This document shows positions 45,786-58,105 of a stretch of DNA of 64,000 bases, in pieces. The number at the start of each line of letters is the position of its first letter. Positions within the stretch are counted from its first letter, which is position 1. The DNA comes from Fasciolopsis buskii. Taxonomy: Eukaryota; Platyhelminthes; Trematoda; Plagiorchiida; Fasciolidae. The stretch covers positions 85,743-149,742 of the forward strand of contig LUCM01002273.1 in NCBI GenBank assembly GCA_008360955.1, written 5' to 3'. A program made the position numbers and the translations under genes. A model generated the notes under the pieces. It did no database searches. It saw only the letters and a list, made by a program, of their open reading frames with translations, and was not told the DNA's origin.

Positions 45786-47060
45786 ACGAATGGCTTGCGG
45801 ATGCGCCTCCAGGTCAGGTCTGGTGGAATTTATTATTGTTTTGATAGGAGCAATATCGTTTCTTTCGGTGAATTTCGGTGAATAGCGAGACAAATCATGC
45901 GTTTTCATTTTGGAAAGCATGCGAGCATCTCGTGCTGTCTTTTTCTGAGGCTGTACTTTTTCATTTTCCCTCTGTCTAGCAGGACTCGCTTTGGCAAAAG
46001 GACTGGAGTGTCTCTGCACCCGAGAATTAAACGCGGAGTTCTTCAGCTGGCCTTAGTCATTACACGTTCAACGAAGATGTTCGACCCGCAGAAAAGTACA
46101 GTTCAAAGAAGTTACATTCAAGGGTGGCTAAATCAGCAGTGGGACTTAGAGGTATTGCAATCATCCTTGGTCTACAAAATGGGCACCAAAATAGCGAATT
46201 GAACACAAACATTGCGGGGAATCCAGCGGCCACTCTCTGGAAGCGACGGCCAGTGAAAAGCTGACCACTTAAGCCCGATTAGTCTTTTATCCTTTGCAAC
46301 TTCAATTGGGCTATGCTCTGAGAACTTGAACATGCTGGAGTAATACAACCACAACTCTGAGACTGGGCGAAGGTAAGAAGTGACTTCGTCGTTAATTTAG
46401 AAAATTCCTTTAGGAAATTTCATCAACCAAGTTGTTCAACATGACGCAAGAGAAAATGCTTTTTGCTGTTTACGGTAGGCTTGAGATCAGGGGGTGAAAC
46501 GCACCTACACTTTTGTGCAATCCGCAAACAGAAAAATAGTGTCAGGCCTGATGATTTGAGAGATGTCGTTGAGGTGAACCTGTTAAGGTTCGTGATTAAC
46601 CCAATTGTATTCGGACAATGCTTGGGTAGAATTCCATTTAAATTCATCAACCGTAATCTAGAAGTAAAATAAGAGAGGCACCGGGCCAGAAACAGATTTG
46701 TGATGCTGTTGCTTCCAGTGTTTAAAAATCCTTACAAAAAGACGCACCACCAAAAGCCTTTGCCATACCCTGGTGAATCACAATCAGTGCCTTTCCGTCG
46801 GTGGCAGCTTTCGTTGCTAATATTAAGGAATCAATCACGCATGCGGAGCATGACTTGCTATGAAGTAACCCATACTGGCAGGCGTTGAAGCGGTCACGGT
46901 CTAATAATACATTTGCTATCATTTTATCATTCCACAGAATTTGGGATACCTATGGCACGCTTCATAAGTCCGCAAATAAAAGGTTTCTCTATCTGAGACG
47001 ATCTGAAAACTGGGAAAACAACGGACGTTTTGCACAGAGACACTTCCGGTCACCGAGGGT
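45786..47060 (-). pseudogene. CR1-like LINE reverse transcriptase relic (LINE F)
   Basis: On the - strand, MIANVLLDRDRFNACQYGLL, SKSCSACVIDSL and GKALIVIHQGMAKAFGGASF (46922-46725) match the Q-G-F and LDMxKAFD fingers/palm blocks; the first catalytic Asp of LDMxKAF is Gln here. LNDISQIIRPDTIFLFADC (about 46575-46517) holds motif C with the second catalytic Asp replaced by Cys (TGC, plus-strand 46517-46519). The C-terminal domain appears at about 46160-45790 (RHSSPFAKASPARQR resembling RGHSxKL). The copy lacks ORF1 and a readable endonuclease and is inactive. Confidence 0.82.
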
Positions 47061-48870
47061 AAACTAAATAAAACGTGCAACAGTATAAGGATATCTGCGA
47101 CAGAATGACTGCTGGAGGGATGTCGTTTGATGCAATCTGTAATGGAGATTCATCTTGGATAGCAATGCTTCAATATAACGTAGAAAAAATAACAAATCGT
47201 GGAATACGCAGGGGAGATTGCCGAAATCACCGATGAAGCATCGCGGTGAACAGCAAAATCGTTATCTTTGTTCTATTTATCTTTCCGACAGCGGACTATT
47301 TCTCCATAATTTTCCCGCAACGACACTGAATTTGGTCGTCGTTTAGTTTCCGCCCGATACATTCAACTTTCTCTGTTTCCCCTCGCGGTTTTAGCTTTAG
47401 ATTTTTTTCGGACACTGGGTGTAGTCACTGACAACCCTGAATTAAGGGAGTTTGTTGTGTTATGGTCCGCTTTCACTTTATCGCCCACGTTAGTTGACCA
47501 TAGACGTTTAGTTGTTCTACTTTGATGTTCGCCGTCACGCCCAGGAAAGTTTTTGTTTGGCCTAATCAGGCATGCAGAATCCTTTGCATTTGCTTAAATC
47601 ACCAAATAGGTACTTTGTATTAACCCGCTATTCATCAAGTTCTCACTTGCGGAAAACTTTGTGCTATTCTTGTCTAATTTTGGCTGGATGGTGACTGAGG
47701 CCCATTGTCAAAGATATGACTGCTGTGCACATAACTTCCGACCCTACAATAGCGTCACAGAACATGCGAACCAATCTTGTCTCCTTTCGGGTTTTGCAGC
47801 AAGCTGGCCTATGTGTTGTTTTCAGGTTTCAAGGCGCTGTCCAGGGCATGTGAAATGTATCCTTGGTCTAATCGGGTTGCGAGTCACTGATCGACTTCAC
47901 CCAGACCAAGAGTGACATACTTGTTCGTTATACCTGGCATAATAATGACATTATCCCCTGTCATGGGGGGAAACAGTATATTTACTAATGTTGGCCGAAG
48001 GTTGTTTGTGCGTACATTCTTAAATATGACTGTTGTGATACGTGACCTGGGTAAGGAGCCGCCAGCTTTGAGTAGTTTGGCCATTGCTGCGGCCTTGTTA
48101 CTGAAGCACGACGTTTAAAGTTTTTTGATATTTCGAGGCGAATTTAAAAGGGTCTTAATGTTGGTAGGCACAAGGTTCATTTTCAATGTCAAGACAAATA
48201 ATTTCGCTTGTTTAAATCTGGTATTCATTAAACAATACCCCCTTTAAAGGGGGTCCAGGGCGCCCAACGTCTTTGGGCTTGTGCCACGCTGGGTTGAGGT
48301 GATTAAACCAGAGCAGTGCCCTGCGGTCGCGTGGAACTGTTTTGAGGCCAATTCAGGATCCATCGATGAAAGAAACTACTCCAATTTTGGCTGACAAATA
48401 ACGAAGAGTCAGTCCCACGAGACACTGCGGTATGGACTGATGAAAGGTAGGGGAAAATAACTGGCGGGCAAGCAAACTCTTACAGTCGCTCCGGGAGGTA
48501 TCCCACTTGAACTATTTTTTGTTTATGGGCTCGTTCGCCTATGTTCAGGATGGTATCAAGAATGCTGTTACCGCTTTCGGGTAATTCAACATGTCGTGTC
48601 TCCCCGTCCATTTGTTTTCCGGAGAGAAACATGGATCAGTTCGCTTCACAGGACTCGCTGCTTGAGCCAGAAACGGCGGCCCAGCTTCCTGCACGGATGA
48701 GCAGCAGCATTCCACCGCGATTCTACCGAAGATCCTCTTTTACAGGTTGGGGTGGCAATTTTAGAGGGTACCTTAGGAACGCTTCCGGAATAGCAAACTC
48801 AGAAGCTGTGGGCCGAAATATTGTAAACGTCAACTGCAAACGGGCCGCGGCAACAACTGCTTCGCCATCT
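47061..48870. other. No recognised gene (1.8 kb)
   Basis: Contains paired complementary frames at 47884-48118 and a + strand frame at 48541-48915 (124 codons, Ser/Arg-rich), none recognised. The upper part may be eroded ORF2 of LINE F, and the lower part the 3' end of LINE G. Confidence 0.35.
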
Positions 48871-48874
48871 CAAA

Positions 48875-50495
48875 TTAATACTGAATTGGAAACAGAAAGA
48901 AAGTGTTCTGCTTGAGGGATACAGGGTCGCCCTCTGTTTTGGGGAATATGCGTGAGTATGGTCCGAATGAGAAACAGTCCCAGGTAAATTTGGGAAACAA
49001 CGTCTGCCACGCTTTCTTCAAGCGGGCTCTAAACTTCGCAACAATGATAGCAGATACGGCACCCTTCGGTAGTTTGTCCCATGCGCTTAACTTTTGGAGT
49101 GAGAAGAACGTGGTCCCGATATTTTTCGGGGCCCTGATCTTGTTAAACCTCGTGCTGTGGCCTCTTATAGAAGGATTTTCATGGGGACTAAACAGCAAAC
49201 TGGCCGTCCTTGACTGGCTCCGCAATACCTCGAGTCTAACGAAGCCTTTGGTTCGTACTTGGTATACCGAGTGTAAGTATAAAGATCCTAACCCGTCATT
49301 ATAAGTCAGTCCTTTGGTTCTGGGATCGTCCTTGTGAGGCACCGCCGGACTTCTTCTAACAATTGTTTATCCCTGACCAAAGCAGGAGCTCGTGAATTAT
49401 TGATTATTCTAAATGAAGGCTTGGCACAATGGCATGGTAACTTCGGCGTCCCTGTAATGCACTACTCGTCGGAGTTGGTGCAAAAAGGCCGGCCGCCGCT
49501 GCATAGGGATTTGATGCTCGGAAGACTTATGAGTAATTGTTCCCAAAACCATTCGGCTCTTTTACCCTATGGACATCCTAAGGGTTGCGGGGCAAATTCG
49601 CCCGGTGGCTCTCTTCCTGAGCGGCCGAACGCACACACTTCCATACGCCCAGTAGCACCTCCACCTAAATTATCGGGGAAATGTGTTGTCCAGAGCCGTC
49701 TTCACTGTTTTCCGCGGGATTATCAAAAACGTCCGCATCGTCAACTAACAAAAATGGACGGATTTGACTTCCGCCTTAGGGTAACTGATGAACACCAAGA
49801 ACAGCAACGGTCCCAATGCCGAATCCTGGGGCGCCTCACCGCAGACAGAAAAGACCGTGCTACATCTACCGTAACATGGCGAAGATAGTCCGCAACCGAC
49901 CTCGTCGCGGGGTGAGCTACACTTGGAGGCCCCAGTTTTTACGGCAGCAACCTGGGGTTCACGGGTTCGAAGTTCTAAAAATCTACGTAGCATTCGCTGA
50001 CCGCATCCTCACATCCATTCGGGCAATCACGTCGTCCAGGAATGCAAACGGAGTTGTCGGATACGGTTTGCCATTGAAAAATTGTTACCTCGAGTTAAGA
50101 AGCTCGGTCCCAGTTGGAATGCCCCGATGTATAACCTTCAGTCCTACTGCGAAAAGATTCACTGAAGTAGGTTGCTTTTGCGACCTTTGCTCCCTTCTTC
50201 GTAGATCGGCACCACCCACTTCATCATTGAGCTGTCGAATATCCCTCACAGCTAGCGACAGATCAGGCAGATCCGTTAGACTAAGAGCAACTGCGTGTGT
50301 TGGCAATTTTAGAATGGCCGAATTTGTACTGGTGGCTGCTGAAGCTTTGATTTCTTAGTCCCCGTATTATCGATGTTACTTGCAGTGTTTCAACTAATGG
50401 ATCTGTCACTCTTTGCGCTATGGGATTTATGATAATACCTAGCTTGATGGTGCAGTCATGAACGCACACCGACGTGCGGTATTTCAGAAGCACTC
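48875..50495 (-). pseudogene. CR1-like LINE reverse transcriptase relic (LINE G)
   Basis: On the - strand, QVTSIIRGLRNQSFSSHQYK (near 50400-50325) matches the LTSI...SxxQxGF block. SVCGEAPQDSALGPLLFLVF (49858-49790) matches the SGVPQGSVLGPLLFLxYIND block. Motif C appears in another frame near 49760 as a short SVHF-type remnant. The C-terminal domain is one open frame at 49342-48875 with NPSIRGHSTRFNKIRAPKNI, FFSLQKLSAWDKLPKGAVSA and AKFRARLKKAWQTLF, the typical LINE C-terminus. Endonuclease and ORF1 were not found upstream. Confidence 0.82.
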
Positions 50496-52082
50496 ACATC
50501 TCATGTTCTGCTTTTGCTGCTTGATTGTACTTCTCGGTAAGTACACTGCACGCTATGACCGCAGGTTTCTCATTAAAGTCGGCATAGTTTAGGTAGGTAT
50601 TTGGATTCCTTTTTGCCTTCTGAGTGGGGTGTATTTCGTACTGACCCCGGTGCCCCTTTGAGTCATTGTGGCCACTTCATAACCTCGCTGCGCCGCACGT
50701 GCCCCTGTAATTCTCAGCATCCCCACCACGTTTGTCGTTTCTTCTGCCGTGTTTTTCTGACCAGCCCCTCCAATAAATTTGGTCTACTCCTCGACCTACC
50801 ATTTTGGGCTAGATGGGCCATCTACCTACCAAATAGGGAAGAAAGCGATGGCAGTAGTCCAATCTCAGAATCTCAGGTGGTGTTTGAGGTAAACACACTC
50901 AGAGGTGAGCAAGACTTGGGAACTTTAAAGATAGCCTACCGGACCGTGAGGAATGGGCGCATTCCGGGGTCGGTGACTCTTGGTAAAGACGGAATCTTAG
51001 ATGAAGGGGCCACAGGGTTTCCATAGATCAGGGGAATGATTAGGCCCGTAAAATGCACTTTGTTCTTAGTATGGCTTGGCAGGGGCACTAACCAACGCCG
51101 TCAAGTGGCTAAAAGGCAATGCTGGGCTGGAACCTGGTCACTAAGGAAGGGAGATTAGCTGAATCATCTAATAAAGCTGCTCAGACGAGCGGAGAATTGC
51201 GCCAGAATGTAGTTGATACACTAAGGCCGCTAAGAACACCAACTCATGATCCGGCCAGCAAAGTGGGAACCCGACTCAAAGCAATCCCAGACTAGATCCG
51301 GATGAACATGGGAGCCGTAGATGCCGGAATGATTTCTTGACAGCAGCGGGGTCACTGAGCAGAAATTTGCGAAGAATAGATGAGGCTGACTGTGTAGCAC
51401 TAACATAATCTTGGCTTTATGACAATGCATAATTGGATCTATTATGCCAGCGAGGCTAAAGCACATCCGTTTGGGACAAGGAAGACAGCATGATAGGAGT
51501 ATCAGTGATTTGGAGAAACTCACTTCAACTCTGCATGCACTCAGTCAGTTCCAGCTATGGTCACCCTAAGTAGACGAAAAATAGGCGCGCTTTGTGTCCA
51601 CTGGAAGCCCGCAAAACCATCGGGGGAGAGCGACCAAATCCCAGACCACCTAATGAGAAGTATCATGACCGGATAACGTGATAATGTCGGGGCTCTTATT
51701 ACTCACAAGGTCGACTGAAGTACGGGGCTGGCTAGTGGGGCAAACTAAGGCTCTGAATGCCTGATTTTTCGCAGCAGAGATCTAGTTTGCACCATATCAT
51801 TCAGTCAATGAGGTGTAAGGAAGGTCATGCATCCTCCGCTTTGGACCACCCAATGACGGACTTCGAGTCCGACTTCACCTAAATCAGAGGTTTCATCGAA
51901 CAAACCCACAGATCTACACCACAAGTTTTCAATTGAACTTTTATAGGCAGTTGTTCTGTAACGCGTACTTTACATCGCCTGTAATTTCTTGCTTTTGAAA
52001 TTCATCAGGGTATTTCACTGAAAGCTGTAGGCGGAGAAGAACGTGTCCTTCTGCGAGCGATTCAATGAGTCACTCAACAAGT
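50496..52082. other. No recognised gene (1.6 kb)
   Basis: Between LINE G and Gypsy element 2. The + frame 50601-51026 (141 codons) and the - frame 51230-51523 (97 codons) show no motif. The former may be antisense to decayed LINE ORF2. Confidence 0.35.
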
Positions 52083-52098
52083 TGTCTAATAAGAAGGG

Positions 52099-52282
52099 CA
52101 CCTCCTCTGTGTGTTCGATCAGCGTTCGTTGGATGCGAATATGAGAATAAGGCTAACGTGGTGTCAACTGCGCATATTTGGAATTGGACCACTTACAGGG
52201 AACAGGCTGTGAAATGCACCCAGGAATTGTGTCGTAATTTGCGCGTGTGGTCACTGCATGCGCGAAACGCACAATCAAACAG
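52099..52282 (-). repeat. 3' LTR core of Gypsy element 2
   Basis: 184 bp, identical base for base to 57894-58077. Identity stops abruptly at both ends. The 62-codon open frame through it is incidental. Confidence 0.95.
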
Positions 52283-52899
52283 GAAATGGCCGGGAGTTGG
52301 TTGAATCCTTGCGTAGACCGACCCTACCGACGAGACCCTCCATTAGAAGGGCTTAGGTTACTTTTGTGTGTAGTAAATGGCATGTTTTACGTCCGTGTCA
52401 TGGGAAACAGGCAGCAAGGTGAATGTCAGAGGAAAAAAGAAACCTCTCAACGATGAGAAGGCTTAGATACAAAAATTAGGGGACTGGCGGCTGGCACTGG
52501 AAGTGAGATACTTAGGAGCTGCTGTAGCTGGCTACCCAACCCCAAACCCCCATAGGCTTTTCGCGGGACGTAGAATTTTTTATTGCTAAGGCGATTATTT
52601 TAGTGGAGTTTATTCTCCACTTGCCCCAGTGAATGAGCTAGAACAAACGGTATTATTGGATAGAGGTGTGGGGCGATCCTTGGACTTGTGCTCCTGTGAT
52701 GCTTTAGTGTCACTGTTCCAATTTGTTTCACTTTAGGCGTCAGTATGAAATATGAAGGGTGCCAACAGGGAACTTGTTTCTGCTGCGAAGCACTTGCATG
52801 CGACCTTTAAGATTTGGATTTACAAACACACGGTCATGTTTCGTTCACGGGCCGCCGGTAGGTGCAACTTACGCATCGGTTATGTTAACCTGGCGGCGT

Positions 52900-53690
52900 A
52901 GTCAGCATAAGCGTAATAAACTAGCGCCTTTGGGGCTACCATGTCGCTGGGTAGGTAGAACGTTCAACCGGAGGTGAGTTCGGCTGTTGTAGCCTGGACG
53001 TCCGTTTTAAAGGCAGCACGGCAACCCAGTACGACTAATGGTGGTGCTTTATGCTAGTTGAGGTTAATATGGTCCGACAAAGCTGCTTTTGGCTGGCGGT
53101 GGAAGGGTTCGACGATGCTGCTTCCTGCGGAGCGATAGGCTGTGGTATCGGTTCGCCTGTTCTCCAAATGCTGAAGGCGGCTACAAAGACCGCCCTCCAT
53201 ATCTGAATCACGGTTGGTGGTAACTAGGGCTGGACATCCGACTGTGCTCTAGAGAGATTTGAGCTATGGCTTTTGTAGTGGCCTTTGGCAACGGTCCCAC
53301 CACCGGCCATTTCACGAAATGATCTATGAAAATGAGTAAACAAATGCAGCTCATGGAGGGTGGCAAAGGACCTATTAAGTCGACATGGACCATTTAAAAA
53401 CAAGAATCCATAGCATGAAATGACCAAGTTGACTTGCGGTGTGCTTGTGGACCTTGGACCGCTGACGGGATGCAGCTGAGTCCGGACGAGTACGTCACGG
53501 TTCATGTTGCACCAGATGTATTGGTCGGTAATGAGCCTGGGATAAGCGTTGATGCCTGAGTAAGAGACCCTGAAATTGTCAAAAACGGTCCTCCTAAGAG
53601 CCTGCGGGACGACATATTTGGGATGCTCTTTGGAGAAATCACACAATGTCCTTCAGACAAAGGCGGTGACAGGTTACATCTCGAATCTTC
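52900..53690 (-). pseudogene. Integrase relic of Gypsy element 2
   Basis: On the - strand, KEHPKYVVPQALRRTVFDNF, YSGINAYPRLITDQYIWCNM and RDVLVRTQLHPV (53640-53480) are the zinc-binding and linker part. MVHVDLIGPLPPSMSCICLL and FIDHFVKWPVVGPLP (53393-53290) hold the first catalytic Asp in HVDLIGPLP. The rest of the core and the DDE Asp/Glu are not clearly readable below 53.2 kb. Confidence 0.82.
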
Positions 53691-53699
53691 CATCTGTGA

Positions 53700-54190
53700 G
53701 TCATTTGTGCCGGCGCAATATCTTCCGTTGTGATTGGCTGTTTCCAACTTCTGAACAATCGACACGGGACAGCGCATCTGCGATCGGAATATCGACACCT
53801 GAGGTGCAACATACTTTTCTCGTAAATTGAGCAATTTACTCTAGGCGCCCAGATTCCCTTGGGGAGTTTGGGTTTGTGGTAGCATGGCGAATTGTTTTGT
53901 TATCTATGTAGACCATGAAATCACAACCTTCCAGAATATGTTTCAAATGTCGAATGCCCAGGTAAATTGCTAGAATTTCGTAACTGAAGGTGCCATACAT
54001 GAACCCAGTGGGTTTCGATTCCTTTAAAAGAAAAGCCATAGATTCCCAAGATTTCATTCGAGGCTACTTCAATATAGCACCTACTATAGTGTCTGAGGCT
54101 AACAAAGCCATACTGCTGATAATTTGCTTCCCCTTCACCAACTTATCTCGTGGAATCCGTGAATGCCAATTTCTTAGCCTTACCTTTAAG
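53700..54190 (-). pseudogene. RNase H relic of Gypsy element 2
   Basis: The 73-codon frame at 53836-54057 reads SMAFLLKESKPTGFMYGTFS, YEILAIYLGIRHLKHILEG and FMVYIDNKTIRHA. These correspond to FFSKxLxPxExxYxTFxRELLA, VKHFRHxLEGR and TDHKPL, in which the catalytic Asp and Glu are retained (YEIL, IDNK). PNSPRESGRLE matches RxSPREIRHLD. A stop interrupts after SGRLE. Confidence 0.85.
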
Positions 54191-54249
54191 TAGATCTGTT
54201 AGAGGTTGCATTAGCTGAGCAGATCGCGAAATAAAAGTCTACAAAAGCT

Positions 54250-55045
54250 CACTAATCGAACAACACTTGCAGCTGCTTGAATTACACAAGTCTCAGGTAG
54301 TCTAAAACAGCCTGCATATGCTCCGAAGGGGGTGCGATCTCCATGGATGAAACCTTGTGTCCTAAAATACTGATGGAATCTCTATTCGCACTTTTCTACG
54401 ACTACCGTGACTCCGTGTTGTCAGTCGGTCACAAAGGGTCCGCAGGTGTCTTAAATGTTTCGTTCGGTTACAGCTAGCAATAAAGATGCCGTCCAGATAA
54501 ACAAATGCAGAGTCTAATCGGCAGCAAACCATCTGATAAAGAGCTGAAGGGTTTGTGCCTCGTTGCTGAGTACGAACGACATCTTCAAAAACTCGAGCAG
54601 ACCAAGAAGAGTGATCTCCACACTTTTGCGGATTTCAGCCTCAGTAGTTGTTATCTGATTTTACGCGCGCACTAAGTCGATGCCACTAAAAATAGCCTTT
54701 TCAGCTAAACCTGCTTTGAGGCCTGCTGGTTGCGTGATGTGATACCTATCCAGAGTATTTCCTCCGTCGAATGAGTAGCAGTCTCTGCATGGCCGGCGAT
54801 TCCTTCAGGACCATATCAGATGGGGATGCCCATAGACAGTTCGAGGGTCGGTTAATCCCTAGATTGACCATATGCTGGAATTCCACCTTGCTTTGCTGAG
54901 TTTTTTCCACCGCTAATCCACAGGATTTAGAGTACGCTGATGGTTGCGATATGATGGACCAAGTCTGCTGATATCGGTGGTGAGCTGTTGCTGGGTCTGA
55001 TTTCGGAAACTCACTAAAGAGCTCATCGAAATCGGGTCCTGTCAC
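54250..55045 (-). pseudogene. Reverse transcriptase relic of Gypsy element 2
   Basis: The - strand begins with SAYSKSCGLAVEKTQQSKVE, FQHMVNLGINRPSNCLWASP (54920-54820), matching the AEFxxMxxLGIIRPSxSPWASP block, then fragments of IFSGIDLVRA and LLEFLKMSF. Motif C reads AFVYLDGIFIAS at about 54505-54475: YLDD has become YLDG (GGC, plus-strand 54488-54490), so one catalytic Asp is lost. There are stops and frameshifts throughout. Confidence 0.85.
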
Positions 55046-55129
55046 AGGAATTCGTCAAAACGAGGCTGAAATGTCGCACTGCGTTTTTCATCCGACTATC
55101 ACTTTCGATGTGGTTTGGTCTGTTATGTG

Positions 55130-55450
55130 TCTTCGGCTAGGGTCGACTATCAAACCATGGTTTTTGACCAAATCCAATTTGCTTGTTGCTTGTCGCACAT
55201 GAGGGACGGCAAAAACCCATGGATAAGTTCGTCACAGCCCTAGATCCATTGTAAAAAGCTTTCTGCCGAAAGTTGGAATATGGAGACCATTAGTAGCTTG
55301 TAGCGTCAAAGCCGACGGAACGCCCGTTGGCTAGAACGAAACCGGTGTGATTCTGACCTTGGATCCTTTGTCGACTAAGAAACACACCTCACTTGTCCGG
55401 TCTAGTACATACACTGGGCATCTAGGTAGTGGTGTACGGGCAAAGATGGT
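55130..55450 (-). pseudogene. Aspartic protease relic of Gypsy element 2
   Basis: VYVLDRTSEVCFLVDKGSKV (about 55415-55355) is the active-site block; the catalytic Asp is present, but DTG is DKG. After a stop, QATNGLHIPTFGRKLFTMDL near 55300-55240 is the flap region, as in element 1 (AANGTDIHTFG). Confidence 0.82.
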
Positions 55451-55559
55451 CACCATTACCTGCCGGTCTAAACGTTTCCCGAGATAGTATGGAATTTGTG
55501 GTTTTGTTCACAATTTTGCACCTGAGGATTGAACCAGCGAAGGCAGTAGCGTAACCTGC

Positions 55560-57860
55560 GTATTGATTTGGGTCTAGGAGATTTTTCGTGCATTGGTTAC
55601 GGCTCGGACTTCATTGACGAAGGTTACTGGTGGTGGCCTCGTATTGCGCGACTATCTGCATCAAACGCCAAAACTTTCGGCACAACATCTGGACGTCGGA
55701 GTTGTGGTGGCCGATCTCCGGTTGAAGGTCAGCAGCTTGGCTCAAAGGAGCGCAGTGGACGGGGAGGATTGCTCGTGGTGAAGGCCTGTGCCTGAGGGAC
55801 GATTACCAGCGCATATTCTGAAGCTTTTTTTGCGGCTTCGGCACATTTTTCTAATCTCTGACCATGTATAAACATCGTCAAAGTGCTTTCCGCATGCTAT
55901 GGCAAGCGTTGCAACCACAGTTGTCGCAGAACGGTGTCGTTCATGGAGTTCAGACCAACTAATGACCGCATTCTCCGTATAAGCTGAGAGGGGATAATGT
56001 CCCTTGACTGTATTCCTGGAAGAATTTGTTAGATGGGTTTTTCCTCGGACGTTGTCAGCAGCCGTACCACAGAACATGCTGAAAGTTCTGGTTCTAAGTT
56101 TGATGTTGACTAAATAAGAAACCAACAGCAACGAGACAAACCCTTAAGAGTGATGCTAGGGCCAGGGGCTTCATTAATCAATTGCCCTTCATCGGAGTCT
56201 TCTGAGCATAGTAATTCATTAAAAGTGGTATTTATCTTGTCCTTATATTGTCTTAGATGTCAAAGGTTTGTCCACTCCCTAGGTGGATGCAGATCCCAAA
56301 TCCACTGGTATTTCGGGTTTTTTATCCCTAAACACCACGCTGTCATTGAAAAAGATAAACAATACCCATAAAAGCTTGACGAAATATCCGGTGCATCGTC
56401 CCCGGAGGAAAGAAGGCCACCTACTACATGTTCAAAAGGTTGTTCGAAAGCATCCGTCAAGTCAGAGTCGTTTGAAATATGACCAATGCTAATCATGCGC
56501 CATCCACCAACCGCTCATTTCCTGGGTCAATGTATTGTAACCAGCGTCTCGCAGAGCTAAAGGTTCTTCGCGTACGGCAACTACTTTTTTCTTAATGCGT
56601 CTCCAGGCGGCAAATCTTGAATGACCGCGACCAAGGAGAAACCCTTGCGTAAATCTCGAGGATATTTGACCTGTTAAAGATCCATAATGTAATACAAATT
56701 CTAAGTCTCTTGTTTCCCTTACTGTTTTCAGTAACTAAGTTCATGTCGCCAATATTTCTCACGTTACAGCATGACAATTGTTTGACCGGTAAGATTCGAA
56801 GGTAATCTAATTACGTTTAGTTCAAAGGAAATGTACCTATCAGTTATTGATAATATCGAATGATAATGAAACATTAAGCAGAGGAGATGACAATCCATGA
56901 ACAAGCTACGCAAATATTACGCACAAAGCAGAGGACCACGTCCCGCTGAAATGATATCACTCCCCTAGTTGTTGGCATAACTAAAGTGGAACTTACTGAT
57001 GCAACTTCTAGGGTCAATCGACACTTCGGTTAGTCAAAATGAGCCAAGAACTGCGCGAAACGTAGAGAGACTCACAGTCAGTGAACGATCACAATGGAGT
57101 CTCATGACAAGATGACCTTGACAATTAGACCCCACTCAAACCTCTGAAGAATCGTTGTCTAAGGAAAAAACATACACAAAGACACTGCCACCATGTATGG
57201 AGCGCTTACGGAGGTTAATAATGTAATGTCATACAGAAGTCAATGCACGATTAGCCGTTTATCAGTAAGCCACAAAGAATGACTATGGTCATTAAAAACA
57301 AATGATTAATTTTTCGCGGAGTTATGCTTTCGTCCAGAAAAAACTGACAGAAAACATCAAATTATGATTTTGTTGCCAAGTCTGACGCGAAATTCTACAA
57401 ATTTACAGCACCTAGAAAAACCGCCCTTAAGGGACCGTTTTGGGGACGTTTTAGCGCCCTTTGTGCTGACTGGGTGCACAATAGAAAACGTTGTAAGGAT
57501 TCGAGGTAGTTGGGTCCATAATGAAATCGTGCATTTTGATAATGATGTTGTTTGGAGTCGCTAGCGATAGCATTTGAATTTCGACTGCTGCCCCGTTATG
57601 TGCTCCTCTTCGACAAGCGATTCAAGGATAGCCACGAAAGCCTCAGGATCCTAAGAGATAAAGTCTGGTACCGTCATATGTGTTGCATTGCACCCCAGCT
57701 AACATTACTTCTTAGACTGTGTAATCATATCTAGAGAGTACTATGGTGACGAAAACAAAATATGATGTGAGTTAGATCTATATCTAATAGATCGCGATAT
57801 GCAAGAAACGACTCCAAAAACGGTGGAAAAAGCGACAACAATAGTGAGAAGTGAGAAATA
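55560..57860 (-). pseudogene. Gag relic and 5' leader of Gypsy element 2
   Basis: The clearest Gag stretch is about 56010-55740: IPSQLIRRMRSLVGLNSMND, TVLRQLWLQRLP and LEKCAEAAKKASEYALV, matching the RPSQLLRRMRxLxG and LLRxLFLxRLP blocks; roughly 90 codons are open. The zinc-knuckle part below 55.7 kb is weak. Above 56.5 kb no Gag motif is visible, and the sequence up to the primer site is probably leader plus eroded N-terminus. Confidence 0.75.
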
Positions 57861-57868
57861 CAAAGGAA

Positions 57869-57879
57869 CGGGTTCACCA
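57869..57879 (-). other. Primer-binding site of Gypsy element 2
   Basis: On the - strand TGGTGAACCCG lies about 15 bp inside the 5' LTR core. The 9-bp GTGAACCCG string is shared with the primer site of element 1, which supports use of the same tRNA (probably Trp). Similarity to element 1 ends after these bases. Confidence 0.65.
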
Positions 57880-57893
57880 CTTTTTAAGATATA

Positions 57894-58077
57894 CACCTCC
57901 TCTGTGTGTTCGATCAGCGTTCGTTGGATGCGAATATGAGAATAAGGCTAACGTGGTGTCAACTGCGCATATTTGGAATTGGACCACTTACAGGGAACAG
58001 GCTGTGAAATGCACCCAGGAATTGTGTCGTAATTTGCGCGTGTGGTCACTGCATGCGCGAAACGCACAATCAAACAG
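57894..58077 (-). repeat. 5' LTR core of Gypsy element 2
   Basis: Identical to 52099-52282 over 184 bp. On the outer side, ATGACCGAGAGGTGATTACC aligns with ATGGCCGGGAGTTGGTTGAA of the other copy, showing diverged LTR sequence directly beside the perfect core. Confidence 0.95.
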
Positions 58078-58105
58078 ATGACCGAGAGGTGATTACCAAT
58101 ACAGC

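Larger units (their letters stand above)
52083..58105 (-). mobile_element. Degenerate Ty3/Gypsy LTR retrotransposon (element 2)
   Basis: Direct repeats at 52099-52282 and 57894-58077 enclose, on the - strand, primer site, gag, protease, RT, RNase H and integrase in Gypsy order. The LTR cores are identical over 184 bp. Weaker homology appears to extend about 20-25 bp beyond each core, so the true LTRs are longer than the core; the outer limits given are estimates. No target duplication was identified. The coding region is heavily decayed, with stops in every domain and a mutated YxDD. Protein style and primer site resemble element 1. Confidence 0.88.

Noticed and set aside
49334..49888. 184-codon + strand frame
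   Set aside because: Antisense to the LINE G reverse transcriptase on the - strand; no own motif.
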